Source: Falsiroseomonas ponticola
GTDB taxonomy: Bacteria > Pseudomonadota > Alphaproteobacteria > Acetobacterales > Acetobacteraceae
Length of the DNA stretch: 64,000 nucleotides
Assembly: GCF_016805305.1 (NCBI RefSeq)
Contig: NZ_JAERQN010000003.1
Location: forward strand, 124,001-188,000
Reading direction: 5' to 3'
The notes under the pieces were generated by a model. The model saw only the letters and a program-made list of their open reading frames with translations, was not told the origin of the DNA and ran no database searches. The position numbers were made by a program, and so were the translations under genes. Positions 16,572 through 25,633 of this stretch are shown here, piece after piece (the first letter of the stretch is position 1; every line of letters begins with the position of its first letter).

Positions 16572-19478
16572 ATGGCCGGAGTGGATATCCTCGCGAGTGC
16601 GATGTCAGGCGCGAATGCCGCCTACCTCGCCGACCTCTACGCCCGCTGGGCGGAGAAACCCGACAGCGTGGATGCCTCCTTCGCCGAATTGTTCGCGGCG
16701 CTGAATGACGAGGCCCGCGCGGTGCTGACGGATGCGACCGGCGCCTCCTGGGCGCCCCGCCTCCGCGGCGCCTTCGGCCCGGACCCGGAGCCGCCGCCGG
16801 CGCCGAAGAAGGGCGAGAAGCCCGCCCCGGCCGCCGCCGCCCCCGCCGGCGCCCCCCAGGTGGACAAGGCCGCCGCCCAGCGCGCGGTGCTGGACAGCAT
16901 CCGCGCCCTGATGCTGATCCGCAGCTACCGCGTCCGCGGCCACCTCGAAGCCAAGCTCGACCCGCTCGGCCTGCAGGTGCCGAAGCCCCACCCGGAACTG
17001 ACGCCCGCGACCTACGGCTTCACCGAAGCCGACATGGACCGGCCGATCTTCCTGGATTTCGTGCTCGGCAAGGAATACGCGACTCTCCGGGAAATCCTGG
17101 CGATCTGCCGCGCCAGCTATTGCGGCTCGATCGGCGTCGAGTTCATGCACATCCAGGACCCCGAGCAGAAATCCTGGATCCAGCGCCGGATCGAAGGCGC
17201 CCCCTGGCTCAAGGCCTTCGACGCCAATGCGAAGAAGGAGATCCTGCAGGACCTGATCGAGGCCGAGGGCTTCGAGGCCTTCTGCGCGAAGAAATACGCC
17301 ACCACCAAGCGCTTCGGGCTTGAGGGCGGCGAGAGCACCATCCCCGCCATCCAGGCGATCATCGAGACCGCGGCCGCCGGCGGCGTGAACGAGATCGCGA
17401 TCGGCATGGCCCATCGCGGCCGCCTCAACGTCCTCGTGAACGTCGTGAAGAAGCCCTACTCGGCCGTCTTCTCGGAGTTCAAGGGCGTCTCCGCCCATCC
17501 CGAGGACGTGCAGGGCTCCGGCGACGTGAAGTACCACCTCGGCACCTCGACCGATGTCGAGATCGCCGGCCGGATGGTGCACCTCTCGCTCCAGCCCAAC
17601 CCCTCCCACCTCGAGGCCGTCGATCCCGTCGTCATCGGCAAGGTGCGCGCCCGGCAGGACATGGCGGGCGACACCAAGACGCGCCGCAGCGTCATGGGCA
17701 TCACGCTGCATGGCGACGCCGCCTTCGCCGGCCAGGGCGTGGTCTATGAGACGCTGGCGATGAGCCAGCTCATCGGCTACCGCACCGGCGGCACGATCCA
17801 TGTCGTGACCAACAACCAGATCGGCTTCACCACCGTCGCGGCGCATGCCTACTCCGGCCTCTACTGCACCGACGTGGCCAAGAGCATCCAGGTGCCGATC
17901 CTGCATGTGAATGGTGACGATCCGGAAGCGGTGGTCTTCTGCGCCCGCATGGCGGCCGAGTTCCGCATGCAGTTCGGCGCCGACTTCGTGCTCGACATCG
18001 TCTGCTACCGCCGCCATGGCCACAACGAGACGGATGAGCCGGCCTTCACGCAGCCCCTGATGTACAACCGCATCAAGGAAATGCGCACGACGCGGACGCT
18101 CTACGCGGAGAAGCTGGCCGCCGAGGGCAGCATCCCCGCCGACCAGTCCAAGGCGATGCTGGATGCCTTCAACGCGACGCTGGAGGATGCCTTCCAGGCC
18201 GCGCAGAGCTTCAAGCCGAACAAGGCCGATTGGCTGGAAGGCCACTGGTCCGGCCTCAAGGCCGTGACGGTTGGCGAGGAAGTGGAGCGCCTGCACGAGA
18301 CGGCGGTCGGCCTCGACACGCTGCGGGAGGTGGGCGCGGCGCTGGCCCGGGTGCCGTCCGATTTCGGCGCCAACCCCAAGATCATGCGCCAGCTCGAAGC
18401 CAAGAAGCAGGCCATCGAGACGGGCGAGGGCATCGACTGGGCAACGGGCGAGGCGCTCGCCTTCGGCACGCTGCTGCTGGAAGGCCATCGCGTGCGCCTG
18501 TCCGGTGAGGATGTGCAGCGCGGCACCTTCAGCCACCGCCACGCCTACCTGATCGACCAGAAGACGCAGACCGAATACGTCCCGCTCAACAACATCCGCG
18601 CCGGCCAGCCGAAGTTCGAGGCCTTCAACAGCCTGCTCTCCGAATTCGGCGTGCTGGGCTTCGAATACGGCTACAGCCTGGCGGATCCGCGCACGCTGGT
18701 GCTGTGGGAAGCGCAGTTCGGCGACTTCGCCAATGGCGCGCAGGTCATCATCGACCAGTTCATCGCCAGCGCGGAGACCAAGTGGCTCCGCATGTCGGGC
18801 CTCGTGATGCTGCTGCCGCATGGCTATGAGGGGCAGGGGCCGGAACACTCCTCCGCCCGCCTGGAACGCTACCTGCAGCTCTGCGCGGAGCGGAACATGC
18901 GCGTCGGCAACCTGACGACGCCCGCCAACTACTTCCACGCGCTGCGCCGCCAGCTGAAGGCCAACTACCGCAAGCCGCTGGTGCTGATGACGCCGAAGTC
19001 CCTGCTGCGCCACAAGCTGGCCGTCAGCAGCCTGGCCGATTTCGCCCCCGGCAGCGGCTTCCAGTACGTGATCCCGGAGATCGACGCGATCGCGCCGCCG
19101 GAACAGGTCAAGCGCGTCGTGCTCTGCACCGGCAAGGTCTATTACGACCTGCTGCAGGAACGCCGGGACAAGGGCGTCAAGGACGTGGCGATCATCCGCC
19201 TCGAACAGCTCTACCCCTTCCCGCGCACCAGCCTGGCCAAGACCCTCGCGCCCTATGTCAACGCGCAGGTGGTCTGGTGCCAGGAGGAGCCCGAGAACAT
19301 GGGCGCCTGGACCTTCCTCGACCGCAAGATCGAAGGCGTGCTCCGGGAAGTGGAGATCAAGGCGAAGCGGCCCGCCTATGCCGGCCGCATCGAGGCCGCG
19401 AGCCCCGCGACGGGTCTCGCCAAGGTTCACCAGCAGCAGCAGGAAGCCCTGGTGCGCGACGCGCTCGGCCTCGGCTGA
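16572..19478 (+). CDS. sucA: 2-oxoglutarate dehydrogenase E1 component
   Basis: The 968-residue thiamine-diphosphate-dependent E1 decarboxylates 2-oxoglutarate and passes the succinyl group to SucB. It begins MAGVDILASAMSGANAAYLA after the ribosome site GGAGAAGAAG. An Ala/Pro-rich linker (about residues 75-100) precedes the first conserved block, RVRGHLEAKLDPLGL. The ThDP part has IGMAHRGRLNVL, and the later transketolase-like domain has LMTPKSLLRHK and LEQLYPFP. An in-frame codon 84 bases upstream would add basic residues encoded by the hairpin leader, so I rejected it. Confidence 0.97.
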   Translation: MAGVDILASAMSGANAAYLADLYARWAEKPDSVDASFAELFAALNDEARAVLTDATGASWAPRLRGAFGPDPEPPPAPKKGEKPAPAAAAPAGAPQVDKAAAQRAVLDSIRALMLIRSYRVRGHLEAKLDPLGLQVPKPHPELTPATYGFTEADMDRPIFLDFVLGKEYATLREILAICRASYCGSIGVEFMHIQDPEQKSWIQRRIEGAPWLKAFDANAKKEILQDLIEAEGFEAFCAKKYATTKRFGLEGGESTIPAIQAIIETAAAGGVNEIAIGMAHRGRLNVLVNVVKKPYSAVFSEFKGVSAHPEDVQGSGDVKYHLGTSTDVEIAGRMVHLSLQPNPSHLEAVDPVVIGKVRARQDMAGDTKTRRSVMGITLHGDAAFAGQGVVYETLAMSQLIGYRTGGTIHVVTNNQIGFTTVAAHAYSGLYCTDVAKSIQVPILHVNGDDPEAVVFCARMAAEFRMQFGADFVLDIVCYRRHGHNETDEPAFTQPLMYNRIKEMRTTRTLYAEKLAAEGSIPADQSKAMLDAFNATLEDAFQAAQSFKPNKADWLEGHWSGLKAVTVGEEVERLHETAVGLDTLREVGAALARVPSDFGANPKIMRQLEAKKQAIETGEGIDWATGEALAFGTLLLEGHRVRLSGEDVQRGTFSHRHAYLIDQKTQTEYVPLNNIRAGQPKFEAFNSLLSEFGVLGFEYGYSLADPRTLVLWEAQFGDFANGAQVIIDQFIASAETKWLRMSGLVMLLPHGYEGQGPEHSSARLERYLQLCAERNMRVGNLTTPANYFHALRRQLKANYRKPLVLMTPKSLLRHKLAVSSLADFAPGSGFQYVIPEIDAIAPPEQVKRVVLCTGKVYYDLLQERRDKGVKDVAIIRLEQLYPFPRTSLAKTLAPYVNAQVVWCQEEPENMGAWTFLDRKIEGVLREVEIKAKRPAYAGRIEAASPATGLAKVHQQQQEALVRDALGLG

Positions 19479-19505
19479 GCGCGCACCAGGCAGAAGGCAG
19501 GACAG

Positions 19506-20729
19506 ATGACCGATATCGTGGTGCCCCCGCTCGGGGAGAGCGTTTCCAGCGCGACCATCGCGCGCTGGATGAAGAAGGTGGGAGAGGCCGTGGCGGCGGA
19601 TGAGCCGCTGGTCGAGCTCGAAACCGACAAGGTCACGGTCGAGGTCAATGCCGCCGCCGCCGGCGTGCTGGAACGCATCGACGCGGCCGAGGGTGCCGAG
19701 GTCGGCCCCGGCGCCGTGCTCGGCGTGATCAGCGCCGGTGGCGCCGCCGCCGCGCCGAAGCCCGCCGCCCCGCAGGCGGAAGCGCCGAAGCCCGCCCCCG
19801 GCCCGGTGCCGACGCCCGCGCCCGCCCCCGCCGTCGCCGCCGCCTCCACGCTGCCGCCCGGCCCCGCCGCCTCCAAGCTGATGGCGGAGAACAACGTCGC
19901 CCCCGGCGCCATCACGGAAGCCTCCGGCAAGGATGGCCGCGTGACCAAGGGCGATGTCCTCGCCTTCCTCTCCAAGCCCGCCGCCGCGCCGGCCCCGGCC
20001 GCCGCCCCGAAGGCGCCGCGCGCCCCGGAACAGGGCGAGGAGCGCGTGAAGATGACGCGCCTGCGCCAGACCATCGCGCGGCGCCTGAAGGAAGCGCAGA
20101 ACACGGCGGCCATGCTCACCACCTTCAACGAGGTGGACATGGGTGCCGCGATGGCGCTGCGTGCCGAATACAAGGACGTCTTCGAGAAGAAGCACGGCGT
20201 GAAGCTCGGCTTCATGTCCTTCTTCGTGAAGGCCTGCGTCGCCGCGCTGAAGGAATTCCCGGCGGTCAACGCCGAGATCGATGGCGACGAGATCGTCTAC
20301 AAGCACTTCGTGCACATGGGCATCGCCGTCGGCGGCCCCTCGGGCCTCGTGGTCCCGGTGGTGCGGGATGCGGACCAGATGTCCTTCGCGCAGATCGAGA
20401 AGACGATCGGCGCCTATGGCAAGAAGGCGCGTGACGGCGCGCTGAAGCTGGAGGAGCTGACGGGCGGCAGCTTCACCATCACCAATGGCGGCATCTACGG
20501 CTCTCTGATGTCCACGCCGATCCTGAACCCGCCGCAGTCCGGCATCCTCGGCATGCACAAGATCCAGGACCGCCCGATGGTCGTCGGCGGCAAGATCGAG
20601 ATCCGCCCGATGATGTACATCGCGCTGAGCTACGACCACCGGATCGTGGACGGCAAGGAAGCCGTCAGCTTCCTGGTCCGCGTGAAGGAAAGCATCGAGG
20701 ATCCGCGCCGCCTGATGCTGGATCTCTGA
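19506..20729 (+). CDS. sucB: dihydrolipoyllysine-residue succinyltransferase (2-oxoglutarate dehydrogenase E2)
   Basis: The 407-residue E2 core of the complex. It has one lipoyl domain (about residues 1-75) with the lipoylated Lys in [11 protein letters not shown] near residue 42. A long Ala/Pro linker, the E1/E3-binding helix region [15 protein letters not shown] near residue 120, and a second Pro/Ala linker follow. The trimeric catalytic domain has [13 protein letters not shown] near residue 378. It follows sucA by 27 bases. The E3 gene lpd is not adjacent: four genes and a divergent promoter separate them. Confidence 0.97.
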   Translation: MTDIVVPPLGESVSSATIARWMKKVGEAVAADEPLVELETDKVTVEVNAAAAGVLERIDAAEGAEVGPGAVLGVISAGGAAAAPKPAAPQAEAPKPAPGPVPTPAPAPAVAAASTLPPGPAASKLMAENNVAPGAITEASGKDGRVTKGDVLAFLSKPAAAPAPAAAPKAPRAPEQGEERVKMTRLRQTIARRLKEAQNTAAMLTTFNEVDMGAAMALRAEYKDVFEKKHGVKLGFMSFFVKACVAALKEFPAVNAEIDGDEIVYKHFVHMGIAVGGPSGLVVPVVRDADQMSFAQIEKTIGAYGKKARDGALKLEELTGGSFTITNGGIYGSLMSTPILNPPQSGILGMHKIQDRPMVVGGKIEIRPMMYIALSYDHRIVDGKEAVSFLVRVKESIEDPRRLMLDL

Positions 20730-20752
20730 TCCTCGTCGCCTGGGCAGGGCCG

Positions 20753-21151
20753 GTGGCGCCGTTGCATCCGCAGCGGAACCGCCGGCCCTTTTTCGTGCCC
20801 GCCTTTTTGGGGTTGGGCCTGAGCCCCGCCTGGCTCGCCATCCCCTTCCTGCAGTCGCTCGATCCCGGCGATCTCGGCTTCATCCTGCGCAGCCCCTTCG
20901 CGGTGCTGCTGCCCTTGCCCGCGCTGGTCGCCGCGCTGCCGCCGCTGGGGTGGCTGCTGGCGCGGCGCTGGCCCTTCGGCCTGGCGGTGCTGGCCGCGCT
21001 GCCCTTCCTGCCGGCCTGGCCCCTGGTGGTCGCGGATTTGCTGGGTGGCGCCGATCTCAGCCCGCCGGCGGCGCTGCTGCTGCTCGCCGCCCCCGCCTGG
21101 GCCTTCCTCATGATCCGCGCCGCGATGCGCGCGGGGAATCCCATCGCGTGA
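20753..21151 (+). CDS. small integral membrane protein, unknown function
   Basis: A 132-residue hydrophobic protein with a GTG start at 20753 and three to four predicted membrane helices: PAFLGLGLSPAWLAIPFL, FAVLLPLPALVAALPPLGWLL, a leucine-rich pair after it, and PPAALLLLAAPAWAFLMI. No motif or known family is recognised. It starts 24 bases after sucB and is probably co-transcribed with it; small membrane proteins between sucB and lpd are common in this group. Gene start and function are uncertain. Confidence 0.6.
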   Translation: MAPLHPQRNRRPFFVPAFLGLGLSPAWLAIPFLQSLDPGDLGFILRSPFAVLLPLPALVAALPPLGWLLARRWPFGLAVLAALPFLPAWPLVVADLLGGADLSPPAALLLLAAPAWAFLMIRAAMRAGNPIA

Positions 21152-21222
21152 AACAACCGGGCGTTGCTATCGCGGCCCCTGCCGGCTGCGCATGATGCGC
21201 GGGCCCTGCCCGAGCCCTGCCG

Positions 21223-21540
21223 ATGCTGATTCTCGCCTTCGCCTTCCTCGCCCTGGCCGCCGCGCTCGAATACCGCGCCCGCTCGGCGCAGCTGCTGCGC
21301 ATGGATCCGCGCTCGGACCGCGCCTGGCGGCTGCTGGCCACGGTCTGCGGCGTGCTGGCGGGGCTTGGCCCGCTGGTGGTGATGGCGCGCGTCAGCGTGG
21401 GGCAGGGGGCGGCGGCCTACCTGGCGGGCGCGGTCTTCGCCTTCGCCGGCGCCTTCACGCCCCCCCGCCTCTGGCCGATGATCTCCCCCGCGGCGGGCGT
21501 CTTCGGCATCGGCCTGCTGGCGGGGGCGCTGCTGCGCTGA
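21223..21540 (+). CDS. small membrane protein, unknown function
   Basis: The 105-residue product starts MLILAFAFLALAAALEYRAR and has three hydrophobic helices: residues 1-15, a middle helix around LLATVCGVLAGLGPLVVMA, and a last one around SPAAGVFGIGLLAGALL. A short cytoplasmic loop carries RSAQLLRMDPRSDRAW. I do not recognise a family. It lies 71 bases after the previous small membrane gene on the same strand and ends 62 bases before the stop of a convergent Bug gene. Confidence 0.6.
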   Translation: MLILAFAFLALAAALEYRARSAQLLRMDPRSDRAWRLLATVCGVLAGLGPLVVMARVSVGQGAAAYLAGAVFAFAGAFTPPRLWPMISPAAGVFGIGLLAGALLR

Positions 21541-21602
21541 GGCGCCACCGGCCCACGGGGCGCCGTGGACCGATGCCCTGCGTCAGGACCGCGGAGTGGC
21601 CG

Positions 21603-22592
21603 CTATTCGATGGCGCGGAAGCCGGTGGCGCGCACCACCTCCGCCCAGCGCCGCGTCTCGTCCCGCATCAGGGTGGCGAAGGCCTCCCGCCCCCGCCCGG
21701 CCGGGCGGAAGCCGGCTTCCGCCATCCGCGCCCGCAGCGGGGCCGCCGCCATGGCGGACAGCACGCCCGCTTCCAGCGACGCCACGGTGGCGGCCGGCGT
21801 CGCGGCCGGCGCCACCAGGCCGAACCAGGAATGGAAGGACAGGCCCGGATAGCCGCTTTCCGCCAGCGTCGGCACGCCGGGCAGCAGCCCCGCCCGTTCC
21901 GGCCCGCTGACCGCCAGGGCCTTCAGCCGCCCGGCCTGCACATGCGGGGCCACCAGCGCCAGGCTGCCGAACATGCCCTGCACGTCGCCGCCCAGGATCG
22001 CCGTCATCGCATCGCCCGTGGCGCGGAAATGCACGGCCTCATGCCGCAGCCCCGCTTCGTTCGCCAGCATGGCGGCGCCGAAATGCCCGGGCGTGCCGGC
22101 GCCGAAGGTGCCCATGAAGACCTGCGGCCGCGCCCGGCCCCAGGCGATGTAGCCGGCCAGGTCATTCACCGGCAGGCTCGCCGGCACGACGAAGGCGAAG
22201 TCGATCGCCGCCACCTCCGCCACCGCCGCGAAGTCCCGCGCGGGGTCATAGGGCAGGCGGGCATAGGTGCTGGGCGCCATGGCCAGCTGCCCGACCTCCC
22301 CGAACAGCAGCGTGGTGCCATCCGGCGCGGCGCGGGCCACTTCCTGCGCCGCGATGGCGCCGGCCGCGCCCGGCCGGTTGTCCACCACCACGCCCGCGGG
22401 CCAGGCTTCCTTCAGCCCGTCCGCCAGCATCCGCCCCACCAGATCCGGCCCGCTGCCGGCGGGGAAGCCCAGCACCAGGCGGACCGGCCGCTCCGGCAGG
22501 GCCGCCAGGGGCGCGCGATGGGGGGCGGCGAAGGGGATCATCAGGCCGGCCGCGGCCAGCAAGGAACGGCGCGAGGCGTTCATGGTCGTCAC
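21603..22592 (-). CDS. Bug-family (tripartite tricarboxylate transporter type) periplasmic binding protein
   Basis: A 329-residue exported binding protein with an N-terminal leader containing a twin arginine (NASRRSLLAAAGLMIPFA). The fold signatures are RPVRLVLGFPAGSGPDLVGR, where the first ligand loop lies, and VDNRPGAAGAIAAQEVARAAPDG, the second. Such proteins bind carboxylates in the periplasm, often with no adjacent TctAB permease, as here. It is divergent from a DUF3237 gene and shares with it a perfect palindrome, so both are probably under one regulator. The ligand is unknown. Confidence 0.88.
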   Translation of the reverse strand: MTTMNASRRSLLAAAGLMIPFAAPHRAPLAALPERPVRLVLGFPAGSGPDLVGRMLADGLKEAWPAGVVVDNRPGAAGAIAAQEVARAAPDGTTLLFGEVGQLAMAPSTYARLPYDPARDFAAVAEVAAIDFAFVVPASLPVNDLAGYIAWGRARPQVFMGTFGAGTPGHFGAAMLANEAGLRHEAVHFRATGDAMTAILGGDVQGMFGSLALVAPHVQAGRLKALAVSGPERAGLLPGVPTLAESGYPGLSFHSWFGLVAPAATPAATVASLEAGVLSAMAAAPLRARMAEAGFRPAGRGREAFATLMRDETRRWAEVVRATGFRAIE

Positions 22593-22603
22593 TCCCTGGG
22601 ATT

Positions 22604-22618
22604 ATTATGCTGCATAAT
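22604..22618. promoter_or_regulatory. 15-base palindromic operator in the divergent Bug/DUF3237 promoter
   Basis: ATTATGC at 22604-22610 and GCATAAT at 22612-22618 are exact inverted arms around a central T. It lies 12 bases from the Bug start and 27 bases from the DUF3237 start. The core resembles the site at 56131-56145 in the other DUF3237 promoter and the ATGCTGCAT found at 50609-50617. Size and symmetry fit a GntR-type or similar dimeric regulator. Confidence 0.6.
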
Positions 22619-22644
22619 GCTCTGACCCGAGGGAGGATTTGAAG

Positions 22645-23109
22645 ATGGAAAACAGCGCGCAGCCCGCGATGCGCTTCGTGGCGGAGGTCCGCGCCGGCGT
22701 CGGCGCCCCGGTCAGCCTCGGCGCCGGCCCGAATGGCGAACGCCGCGTCATCGCCATCCTCGGCGGCACCATCGATGGGCCGGAGCTGCAGGGGGAGGTC
22801 CTGCCCGGCGGCGCCGACTTCCAGCTGATCCGCCCCGATGGCGTGACGGAGATCGAGGCCCGCTACACGCTGCGCCTGGCCGATGGCGCGCTGGTCCAGG
22901 TGACGAATCGCGGCCTGCGCCACGCGGCGCCGGAGGACATGGCCCGCCTGCTTCGGGGCGAACCGGTGGCGCCGGAGCGCGTCTATTTCCGCACCACGCC
23001 GGTGTTCGAGGTCGCGGCCGCGCCGCATCTCTGGCTGACCCGCAGCCTCTTCCTGGGCTACGGGGAGCGCCGGCCCGATTCCGTGCTGATCCGCATCTAC
23101 GCGGTCTGA
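22645..23109 (+). CDS. DUF3237 family protein
   Basis: A 154-residue protein matching the DUF3237 shape: a beta-rich single domain with RRVIAILGGTIDGPELQGEVLPGG and ADFQLIRPDGVTEIEARYTL, ending [12 protein letters not shown]. The ribosome site GGGAGGA at 22631-22637 favours the ATG at 22645 over a TTG two codons earlier. There is no signal peptide, unlike the paralogue at 55544. Its biochemical role is not established; genes of this family often lie beside aromatic or carboxylate catabolism genes. Its stop overlaps the convergent AraC-type gene by 13 bases. Confidence 0.8.
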   Translation: MENSAQPAMRFVAEVRAGVGAPVSLGAGPNGERRVIAILGGTIDGPELQGEVLPGGADFQLIRPDGVTEIEARYTLRLADGALVQVTNRGLRHAAPEDMARLLRGEPVAPERVYFRTTPVFEVAAAPHLWLTRSLFLGYGERRPDSVLIRIYAV

Positions 23110-23960
23110 CCCTTCAGGGGGATCAGCACCGCGGTCAGCCATTCGGCTGGCGGCAGGCTGCGCGGGTCGTTCAGGTAATCCTCCCGCGCCGGCTGGTCGC
23201 CCGGCTCCTCCCCGCTGTTCGGCAGCCATTCCCGGTAGAGCCAGGTATAGGCGCCCTCCAGCTCCGCATAGGGGCCCTTGAAGACCAGCGCGGCGACGCG
23301 GGTGGGCGGCAGCTCGATGATCCGCACGCCCTCGGTCGCCTCCACCCCGGGCGGCACCGTCATCCCGGCGTCGGATCGCAGGTCCTTCTCCGGCACCGAT
23401 TGCGGATCGTCGTGGTAGAGCGCGATGAACCGCGCCTCCGGCGTGATCAGCCCGCGCGGGCCGGCCCAGGCCATCAGCCGGTCATAGACCGGGCCGATCG
23501 CCTCGTATTTTCCCCGGTGGGGCAGGGCGGCGAGGCGCAGCGCGGGCTCCTCGCGGATCGTCACCTCGAACATGGTGGGCTCCTCGGGGGTGGGTGGGGG
23601 CAGGGGCGTCCCGATCCCGCCGGCATCGCGATAGGCGGCGGGCGGCGTGCCATAGGCCTGGCGGAAGGCGCGGGTGAAGGCGGCGGCGCTGCCATAGCCG
23701 CAGCGCTTCGCGACGGCCGCCACCGGCAGCCCCTCCCGCACCAGCATCGCCGCGGCGCGGGACAGGCGTTCGCGCGCCAGCGTCTCGGCCGGCGTCTCCC
23801 CGGTCAGTTCCCGGTACAGGCGGTGGAAGTGGAAGGGGCTGAAGGCGGCGGCTTCCGCCATCGCCTCCAGGCTCGGCGGGCGGGTCAGGTCGCCGGCGAT
23901 CAGCGCCATGGCGCGGGCGATGCGGCGTCCGTAGTCGATCTGGGTGCGGGCTTTCGGCAT
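23097..23960 (-). CDS. AraC-family regulator with C-terminal GyrI-like effector domain
   Basis: The 287-residue protein has the two AraC helix-turn-helix units first (about residues 8-110, with [20 protein letters not shown] and [25 protein letters not shown]). A proline-rich linker and a GyrI/SOUL-type ligand-binding domain follow (about 130-287, starting [23 protein letters not shown]). This order is the AraC-GyrI arrangement used in multidrug or small-molecule sensing. I chose the ATG at 23960 because it starts at the first DNA-binding helix. It is divergent from lpd across 116 bases. Whether it controls its neighbours is unknown. Confidence 0.85.
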   Translation of the reverse strand: MPKARTQIDYGRRIARAMALIAGDLTRPPSLEAMAEAAAFSPFHFHRLYRELTGETPAETLARERLSRAAAMLVREGLPVAAVAKRCGYGSAAAFTRAFRQAYGTPPAAYRDAGGIGTPLPPPTPEEPTMFEVTIREEPALRLAALPHRGKYEAIGPVYDRLMAWAGPRGLITPEARFIALYHDDPQSVPEKDLRSDAGMTVPPGVEATEGVRIIELPPTRVAALVFKGPYAELEGAYTWLYREWLPNSGEEPGDQPAREDYLNDPRSLPPAEWLTAVLIPLKGQTA

Positions 23961-24076
23961 GCCGCCATCATGCCCCGTCCCCGCTTGATCGCGCTTGCGC
24001 AATTGGCGGCCTTGAACCCTGGCGCCCGGCGCGTATGGTCCCGCCGCAGAAGGCAAGGCATCAGGACCACCCAACC

Positions 24077-25468
24077 ATGGCAGACAGTTTCGACGTCATC
24101 GTGATCGGCGCCGGCCCCGGCGGCTATGTCTGCGCGATCCGCGCGGCGCAGCTCGGCATGAAGGTCGCCTGCGTCGAGAAGCGGGCGACGCTGGGCGGCA
24201 CCTGCCTCAATGTCGGCTGCATCCCCTCCAAGGCGCTGCTGCAATCCTCCGAGCATTTCGAGGAAGCGACCCACAAGCTGGCCGAGCATGGCGTGAATGT
24301 CGGCCAGGTCTCGCTCGACCTGGCGCGGATGCAGGCCCGCAAGGGCGATGTCGTCGGCGCCAACGTCAAGGGCGTGGAATTCCTGTTCAAGAAGAACAAG
24401 GTCACCTGGCTGAAGGGCGCGGGCCGCATCGTCGCGGCCGGCCAGGTGGAGGTGGAGGGCACCACCTACGCCACGAAGCACATCGTCATCGCCACGGGCT
24501 CCGAAAGCACGCCGCTGCCCGGCGTGACGGTGGATGAGAAGCGCATCGTCACCTCCACCGGCGCCTTGGAGCTGGAGACGGTGCCGGGCCACCTCGTCGT
24601 CATCGGCGGCGGCGTCATCGGGCTGGAGCTCGGCAGCGTCTGGCGCCGCCTCGGCGCGCAGGTAACGGTGGTGGAGTTCCTGGACCGCATCGTCCCGGGC
24701 ATGGATGCCGAGATCGGCAAGGCCTTCGAACGGACGCTGGCCAAGCAGGGCATCAAGTTCAAGCTGAAGACCAAGGTGACGGGCGCCACCGTCACCGATA
24801 CCGGCGTCACGCTCTCGACCGAGCCGGTCGGCGGCGGCGCGGCGGAGACGCTGGAGGCCGATGTCGTGCTGCTGGCCATCGGCCGCCGCCCGCATGTGGA
24901 AGGCCTCGGCCTGGCCGAGGCCGGCGTGGCGCTGGATGAGCGCGGCCGGGTGAAGACGGACGGCCATTTCGCCACCAATGTCCCCGGCATCTGGGCGATC
25001 GGCGACGTGATCGTGGGCCCCATGCTGGCCCACAAGGCGGAGGATGAGGGCGTGGCCCTGGCCGAGCAGCTGGCCGGCCAGAAGCCCCACATCAACTACG
25101 ATGCCATCCCGGGTGTCGTTTACACCTGGCCGGAAGTCGCCAACATCGGCAAGACGGAAGAGGAGCTGAAGGCCGCAGGCGTCGCCTACAAAGTAGGAAA
25201 ATTCCCATTCACCGCGAATGGCCGCGCCCGGGCCATGGCCTCCATGGACGGCTTCGTGAAGATCCTGGCGGACAAGGAGACGGACCGCGTGCTCGGCGCC
25301 CATATCCTCGGCCCCGATGCCGGCACGCTGATCGCGGAGATCGCGGTGGCGATGGAATTCGGCGCCAGCGCCGAGGATGTCGCCCGCACCTGCCACGCCC
25401 ATCCCACGCTGAACGAGGCGGTGAAGGAAGCCGCCCTCGCCGTGGATGGGCGCGCGCTGCACATCTGA
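24077..25468 (+). CDS. lpd: dihydrolipoyl dehydrogenase (E3)
   Basis: A 463-residue flavoprotein that reoxidises dihydrolipoamide on the E2 subunit with NAD. FAD fold [19 protein letters not shown] is followed by the redox disulfide [13 protein letters not shown] near residue 45. The NAD-binding site is [20 protein letters not shown], and the C-terminal interface has the catalytic [14 protein letters not shown] took the ATG at 24077 ([11 protein letters not shown]). It probably serves the SucAB complex just upstream, from which it is separated by a divergent insertion. A hairpin array begins 22 bases after its stop. Confidence 0.96.
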   Translation: MADSFDVIVIGAGPGGYVCAIRAAQLGMKVACVEKRATLGGTCLNVGCIPSKALLQSSEHFEEATHKLAEHGVNVGQVSLDLARMQARKGDVVGANVKGVEFLFKKNKVTWLKGAGRIVAAGQVEVEGTTYATKHIVIATGSESTPLPGVTVDEKRIVTSTGALELETVPGHLVVIGGGVIGLELGSVWRRLGAQVTVVEFLDRIVPGMDAEIGKAFERTLAKQGIKFKLKTKVTGATVTDTGVTLSTEPVGGGAAETLEADVVLLAIGRRPHVEGLGLAEAGVALDERGRVKTDGHFATNVPGIWAIGDVIVGPMLAHKAEDEGVALAEQLAGQKPHINYDAIPGVVYTWPEVANIGKTEEELKAAGVAYKVGKFPFTANGRARAMASMDGFVKILADKETDRVLGAHILGPDAGTLIAEIAVAMEFGASAEDVARTCHAHPTLNEAVKEAALAVDGRALHI

Positions 25469-25489
25469 GGGGCTGATGATGCGGGCGTC

Positions 25490-25619
25490 CTGGGGAAGGC
25501 GCTGCCTTCCCCAGACCCCATCCGCCAGGGGGCAGAGCCCCCTGGACCATCGTCAATTGCCCCCGGTCCAGGGTCCGGCTGGACCCTGGCGGGGGGTGCA
25601 GGGGGGCGGCGCCCCCCTG
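25490..25619. repeat. array of four perfect hairpins (REP/BIME-like intergenic repeat)
   Basis: Four separate perfect inverted repeats follow each other: 25490-25500 with 25504-25514 (11 bp), 25525-25533 with 25537-25545 (9 bp), 25568-25576 with 25581-25589 (9 bp), and 25599-25607 with 25611-25619 (9 bp). Loops are three or four bases. The units differ in sequence but share the CC(A/T)GGGG style. The whole 130-base block fills the gap between lpd and the methyltransferase gene and looks like a compound palindromic repeat. The last arms end 15 bases before the first plausible methyltransferase codon. Confidence 0.85.
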
Positions 25620-25633
25620 CGAGCCACCCGCAC

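Noticed and set aside
16605..20639. A 1344-codon open frame antisense to sucA and sucB
   Set aside because: It mirrors the codons of the two E1 and E2 genes, has no recognisable domain and no ribosome site; long antisense frames are common at this GC content.
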